Shown piece after piece: positions 60,579 to 64,000 of a stretch of DNA of 64,000 bases. Position numbers and translations under genes: made by a program. The notes beneath the pieces are model-generated. The model was not told the origin of the DNA. It was given only the letters and a program-made list of their open reading frames with translations, and ran no database searches. Position 1 is the first letter of the stretch; each line of letters begins with the position of its first letter. Source of the DNA: Pyrinomonadaceae bacterium (lineage in GTDB: Bacteria; Acidobacteriota; Blastocatellia; Pyrinomonadales; Pyrinomonadaceae); assembly GCA_014380365.1 (NCBI GenBank), contig JACMJZ010000029.1, forward strand, positions 543,378 to 607,377. Direction: 5' to 3'.

Positions 60579-61205
60579 ATGAGACAAGCACTTTCTTTGG
60601 TTTTAGCCATACTTTCAATCGCCGCGCCTGTGATGGCGCAGACTCCAGCGGCGGCTCCCGCGGCAACAGAAAAAGTCCAACCGTCGCAAACTTCCGCCGA
60701 GCCTTCCCCGCTGGTCCCGCCGGAAACCCAAGCGAACATGATTCCAGACGGCACTCTCGTAGACATCGAAGCGCCCTACACCATCAACTCGATGGATTTC
60801 AAAGCAAAGGACAAGATTAGTTTTCGCGTCGTAAATCCGGTGAAGGTCAATGGCGTGACCGTTATCGAACAGGGGGCCACTGCGACCGCGCGCATTGATA
60901 AGGCAAAGAGAGGCGGCCACTGGGGCAAGGCAGGACTGTTCGTTTTCACCATGCAGAGCGTCACGGCTGTGGACGGCTCACAGATACCGCTACGGGCCGT
61001 TCACGTGCGTCTGCGCGGCGACAGCAAGGGCGCCAAGGTGGCCACAGCGATGGTAATCACCGGCGCACTGATGCCGCTGATCGCCCCAGTCGCGCTCCTG
61101 CATGGATTCAAACGCGGGAAAGACGCCTTCATTCCTGCCGGCAAACGTTATTCAGTCTTTGTGGATAACTCATCTGCAATTCAAAGCCTGAATGCAGTCA
61201 AATAA
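60579..61205 (+). CDS. Secreted protein of unknown function with C-terminal hydrophobic hairpin
   Basis: 208 residues, GGAG seven bases before the ATG. Signal peptide MRQALSLVLAILSIAAPVMA, an Ala/Pro-rich linker (about 22-50), then a beta-rich domain (LVDIEAPYTINSMDFKAKDK, ISFRVVNPVKVNGVTVIEQG) followed by GLFVFTMQSVTAVDGSQIPL. This layout (IP-G-T, then E-G-A/ATARI) resembles acidobacterial proteins with a TraB/TrbI-like or plug-like fold. A hydrophobic stretch (VATAMVITGALMPLIAPVAL) near 155-175 may anchor it. Role unknown. Confidence 0.7.
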   Translation: MRQALSLVLAILSIAAPVMAQTPAAAPAATEKVQPSQTSAEPSPLVPPETQANMIPDGTLVDIEAPYTINSMDFKAKDKISFRVVNPVKVNGVTVIEQGATATARIDKAKRGGHWGKAGLFVFTMQSVTAVDGSQIPLRAVHVRLRGDSKGAKVATAMVITGALMPLIAPVALLHGFKRGKDAFIPAGKRYSVFVDNSSAIQSLNAVK

Positions 61206-61365
61206 CCGAGCACAAGCAAAACGACGCCAGACCAAAGACAAGAGGACGACCCCGGATCCGCGAATCACACGAAGCAGCCCTAAAAATCCCTTTCTCTATT
61301 TCGTGAAACGGTGGATGGTGGGTGTTTCCCAAACTTCTACTCGCCTGTTCCACAACAGTCGATTC

Positions 61366-61674
61366 TCAGCTGAGATCTTTCTTCTTGGGGATTTTCTGGA
61401 CGTCGCGTAACTGAGCCACAACGTCGCGCATGCGAATGGCAAGACCTTCGATGGTCTCGGCACGCTTACGTGCCGTCTCGCTTAATTCTTCTCGGAGCAG
61501 CAACTGAGCCTGGCCCAACACCCCGGTGAGTGGATTGTTGATTTCGTGGCGCACGCGCGCTACCAGTTCTGCAATTTCATCAATCTTCAGCTCGTAAGCC
61601 GCAACGATGCGACTCACTTCTTCTTGCGAGGCATTCTCTTGATCGCCTTGATCCTGTTTTTCGAAGTCAGTCAT
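61366..61674 (-). CDS. Stand-alone histidine-kinase dimerisation domain (no ATPase domain)
   Basis: 102 residues, strong GGAGG before the ATG. The protein is a single HisKA-type helical hairpin: ELVARVRHEINNPLTGVLGQ with the phosphoacceptor H43, then AQLLLREELSETARKRAETI and EGLAIRMRDVVAQLRDV. It stops where the ATP-binding domain would begin, and no such domain is encoded downstream. The acidic N-terminus has no sensor. It could be a phosphotransfer intermediate, an inhibitor that makes mixed dimers with full kinases, or a gene remnant. Good ribosome site and intact frame favour a real gene. Confidence 0.75.
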   Translation of the reverse strand: MTDFEKQDQGDQENASQEEVSRIVAAYELKIDEIAELVARVRHEINNPLTGVLGQAQLLLREELSETARKRAETIEGLAIRMRDVVAQLRDVQKIPKKKDLS

Positions 61675-62290
61675 GTTCCTCCCGGTTTTCCAGTCATCAT
61701 TTAAAGGGTGACGTGAGCCGGCGCGAGTGCGCCCGAGCGTGGGAGGGGTAGGCGCGCTTATTGTGCCCGACAGACAGTGAATAGTAAACAGGAAATAGTA
61801 GATGCCAGGACCGAGGAGCGAATCGACAAGCTGATCTGCGCCTCGTGCTATTTAATTTTTATTTTTTACCATTCACCAGTGGTCCGGTTGACAAAGAAAA
61901 CCGTCTACACTTACAGTGAAATTCCCGCGTTGGGAGGTCGTCTAACGGTAGGACTGCGGACTCTGAATCCGCCTATCGGGGTTCGAATCCCTGCCTCCCA
62001 GCCAAAGAATATCGACGAGTTACGGGCAGCCATGTAACTTGAAGCAATACTTTGCCGCCCCGGCAACTTATTCCTTCCAATAGTCGCCGGCAATTTATTC
62101 CTTCTACTTAGACTGACTCAATGGCCAACGCCCGTAGTCACTTAAGAATTGTATTTGTGATTAATCTAATGGATACTGCAAGAGCATCTACCAACTGAGA
62201 ATGACGAGGGCAAGTCTTACCGTGTTAACGGCAAAATAACCCTTCTTTCACCACTGAGGGGCGAGGGTTTCGCTTAGCACAGCCGAATAA
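61675..62290. other. region with one tRNA gene, otherwise empty
   Basis: Apart from tRNA-Gln at 61931-62004 I see no gene. The sequence after 61790 becomes visibly richer in A and T. Confidence 0.6.
61931..62004 (+). tRNA. tRNA-Gln (anticodon CTG)
   Basis: Acceptor stem TGGGAGG (61931-61937) pairs with CCTCCCA (61994-62000), then discriminator G and an encoded CCA. Anticodon stem GCGGA/TCCGC with loop CTCTGAA gives anticodon CTG; T-arm GGGGTTCGAATCCC is canonical. Confidence 0.95.
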
Positions 62291-63340
62291 CTACTTCTCG
62301 AAGAGCAAAACTCGGATAGAATCAGCGATTGACTTATCTCCCTGTAAGGCGACGTCAGCCCACTTAGTGAATTCAGTTTGCCACCTTTGTTTATCCGAAT
62401 GTAGAAAAACGAAATCTTCGTCTTTCAAAGCCGCTTCAGCCAGCCAAATTCCTTCTGAGACAAGATCTGGGTTTTGCGACAGGTTCGTGGGCGTCAAAGC
62501 TTCCTCAGGGGCGGTGATGGAATAGATCTCTCGTAATTCATTAAGGGCTTCTTGTGCTTCGGAGTCGACATTTCGTCCTTTATATGTGTCGCGCCAGACT
62601 TCGCCTATGTTCTTCCACACCTTCACCATCAGGTTAGCGTCCTGGCCGGCATCACGGAGGCTAGTTATTAACTTACTCTTGGGATCTAACCTGGACTCAA
62701 CCAAATACTGGGCCCTTAGCGAGTGGCAACAAGCTAAATTGTAATGCTTGATCAGTTTAGTGAGAACATCTCCACCGTCCTCGACGGTTCTTAAGTAGTC
62801 GGATGCTTTGTTAATTGCGTCCATAGCAAGATTATAGCGTTCATAGTCACTATCATTTTTTAGGGCTTCGGCCCGTAGCTCATAGGAAAGACGTATCCAA
62901 CAAAGCCCGAGCCTGTAATTACAGACATCTCTTAACTCCTCGCTGCTATCGAGACCATTGACGATGTCTTTATAGAGTTTAACGGCCAAAAAATATCTCT
63001 TGTTCTCAAACGCATGTTGAGCTTTATGTAGCTTTGCTATTAAGTCCTCAAATTCTCGACGCGGATTAATGTGCTGGCCACTTAGGATTTTCTCTTTAGT
63101 GTCTGGATGTTCCTTATCATAGCTTTCCAGAAGCGCCTCAATTACTTTCGCATTTGTTAACGGAGCTTTGGCAACTTTCTCGAGGATATCCTTGGCGTTT
63201 TGGCTGATTCGCACGTACATCGGGACTCTGGTGTCGAGTTGGGATTCCTGTTCGATCTGTTTTGGCTTGTTTCGAATGGTCTCCCGAATCTTCGTCGCTG
63301 TTTTGCCTCTAAACGTTAAGCCAGCCTTCTTGGTAGACAT
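62291..63340 (-). CDS. RHH-like plus TPR-like protein, unknown function
   Basis: 349 residues from the ATG at 63340 (AGGAGA six bases upstream). The N-terminus is basic and carries a possible ribbon-helix-helix (about 38-72: TRVPMYVRISQNAKDILEKV, then TNAKVIEALLESYDKE). The rest is helical with TPR-like pairs (LHKAQHAFENKRYFLAVKLY, NYRLGLCWIRLSYELRAEAL, KHYNLACCHSLRAQYLVES). No signal peptide. Base composition is clearly more A/T-rich than the genes to the left, and it lies just after a tRNA gene, as acquired genes often do. Family not recognised. Confidence 0.7.
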   Translation of the reverse strand: MSTKKAGLTFRGKTATKIRETIRNKPKQIEQESQLDTRVPMYVRISQNAKDILEKVAKAPLTNAKVIEALLESYDKEHPDTKEKILSGQHINPRREFEDLIAKLHKAQHAFENKRYFLAVKLYKDIVNGLDSSEELRDVCNYRLGLCWIRLSYELRAEALKNDSDYERYNLAMDAINKASDYLRTVEDGGDVLTKLIKHYNLACCHSLRAQYLVESRLDPKSKLITSLRDAGQDANLMVKVWKNIGEVWRDTYKGRNVDSEAQEALNELREIYSITAPEEALTPTNLSQNPDLVSEGIWLAEAALKDEDFVFLHSDKQRWQTEFTKWADVALQGDKSIADSIRVLLFEK

Positions 63341-63456
63341 GGTTTTCTCCTCTAGCCATTTGGTTACACTTTCTGAGAATGAGAGCAATTCTTAATATAC
63401 CGTTTATAGCCGCGCGAGACAAGAGGCTTTTAATTACTATCCGGAAAATATTTAGC

Positions 63457-63486
63457 TTGACGGGTCTGTGGATTATTTGCTAGCTT
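63457..63486 (+). promoter_or_regulatory. possible sigma-70 type promoter of the octad-repeat gene
   Basis: TTGACG (63457-63462) and TAGCTT (63481-63486) with an 18-base spacer, 70 bases before the start codon. The -10 match is weak. Confidence 0.3.
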
Positions 63487-63555
63487 GTCGATAAGCGTCG
63501 AATACGTAACCTTATCTCATGGGAGACAATACTCGTTTTGAAAAGGAGAACTATC

Positions 63556-64000
63556 ATGACTAAGCAGACCCGAGATTTCACGGCATCGAGTTCTCCTCTG
63601 GTGGGCGGGCTTCTATTACTCATGCTGGGTCTAATAGTCGCTTCGGTTAGTTTCAGTCGGCATAGCATGACTGCCACTGATCAGCGCGTCGCTACCATTG
63701 CCCCTCACAAGCACATTGAACCGTCGGCTAAGCAACACATTAATACCCTTGCCAGGGAACACATCGATGCGCTAGCTCAGAATCACATTGAACCGTCGGC
63801 TAAGCAACACATTAATACCCTTGCCAGGGAACACATCGATGCGCTAGCTCAGAATCACATTGAACCGTCGGCCAAGGAACACATTAATACCCTTGCCAGG
63901 GAACACATCGATGCGCTAGCTCAGAATCACATTGAACCGTCGGCCAAGGAACTCATTAATACCCTTGCCAGGGAACACATCGATGCGCTAGCTCAGAATC
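63556..64000 (+). CDS. Membrane-anchored octad-repeat protein (HI-x6), truncated by window edge
   Basis: The frame starts at ATG 63556 (AAGGAGA seven bases upstream) and is open to the end of the window (148 full codons). A short cytoplasmic start (MTKQTRDFTASSSPL) leads to one transmembrane segment (about 15-33: VGGLLLLMLGLIVASVSF). After a linker, from codon 53 the protein is a perfect tandem repeat of 24 residues made of three related 8-residue units: HIEPSAKQ, HINTLARE, HIDALAQN. Four whole copies (63712-63999) are seen and a fifth begins. His-Ile recurs every eight residues, with Ala at position 6, so the exposed part is probably a regular helix or solenoid with a histidine stripe. Function unknown; possible metal or acid-sensing surface fibre. 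Confidence 0.85.
   Translation, partial: MTKQTRDFTASSSPLVGGLLLLMLGLIVASVSFSRHSMTATDQRVATIAPHKHIEPSAKQHINTLAREHIDALAQNHIEPSAKQHINTLAREHIDALAQNHIEPSAKEHINTLAREHIDALAQNHIEPSAKELINTLAREHIDALAQN
63712..63999. repeat. 72-bp tandem repeat, four copies
   Basis: Units 63712-63783, 63784-63855, 63856-63927, 63928-63999. Units 1 and 2 are identical; units 3 and 4 differ at a few bases (GCTAAGCAA versus GCCAAGGAA, and CAC to CTC in unit 4). Each unit is itself three 24-base subunits starting CACAT. Confidence 0.95.

Noticed and set aside
63480..63677. 65-codon minus-strand open frame at the right end
   Set aside because: It overlaps the start of the octad-repeat gene, which has a good ribosome site and membrane helix on the plus strand.
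63712..63999. Tandem repeats as a CRISPR array
   Set aside because: The units are 72 bp, contiguous without unique spacers, and in frame with a gene.

Overview
The window reads as chromosome of a Gram-negative, LPS-bearing soil-type bacterium, most likely an acidobacterium of the Blastocatellia lineage. This is inferred from an Oar-like TonB-dependent receptor with an N-terminal carboxypeptidase-regulatory domain, a giant Ser/Thr kinase carrying TolB-like and TPR modules, several exoproteins ending in DUF4214, the LPS genes lptD/lpxB/lpxD, and many intergenic hairpin repeats. Nothing in the window fixes the species.

Layout. 1-2634: 3' part of a DUF2339 polytopic membrane protein. 2.9-7.5 kb (minus): a three-gene cassette of alpha-keto-acid decarboxylase, Cys-rich lipoprotein and L-amino-acid-oxidase-like flavoenzyme. 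8-10.2 kb: PQQ-type propeller with EF-hands, then a DUF433/DUF5615 toxin-antitoxin pair whose toxin is frameshifted. 10.4-15.6 kb: the 1732-residue kinase. 16.1-18.9 kb: LytS-type histidine kinase, LytTR regulator and a small Fis-type protein. 19.5-22.9 kb: Oar-like receptor. 23.1-31.1 kb (minus): a lysine/diaminopimelate operon (lysC, dapE-like, dapB, dapA, dapD, aminotransferase, asd, low-Mr phosphatase). 31.3-34.2 kb: MATE exporter, cupin, unknown gene. 34.4-40.6 kb: YfhO-like protein, GT39-like transferase and GT4 transferase, probably for envelope glycans. 40.9-51.2 kb: four consecutive secreted proteins sharing a C-terminal DUF4214 module (stand-alone, metalloprotease, beta-propeller, subtilase). 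51.8-56.9 kb: lptD, lpxB, lpxD. 57.3-59.3 kb: a radical SAM enzyme resembling the tetraether/membrane-spanning lipid synthases. 59.4-61.7 kb: small secreted proteins and a protein consisting only of a histidine-kinase dimerisation domain. 61.9 kb: tRNA-Gln. 62.3-64 kb: a visibly more A/T-rich end with an RHH/TPR-like protein and, running off the edge, a membrane-anchored protein made of perfect 72-bp repeats encoding an 8-residue His-Ile periodicity.

Intergenic DNA is unusually rich in structured repeats: a composite six-hairpin element present twice in opposite orientation (18.9 and 51.5 kb), GTCAGAACC palindromes (23.0, 41.9, 47.6 kb), a nested inverted repeat (15.6 kb), and three families of short-period repeats (CTTTGCG, CACAGAG, CCGCAGATT). 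The strongest candidates for something undescribed are the octad-repeat protein at the right edge, the DUF4214 exoprotein cluster, the composite hairpin element and the oxidase/lipoprotein/decarboxylase cassette. All functional calls come from reading the sequence and remembered family features; no database search was run.
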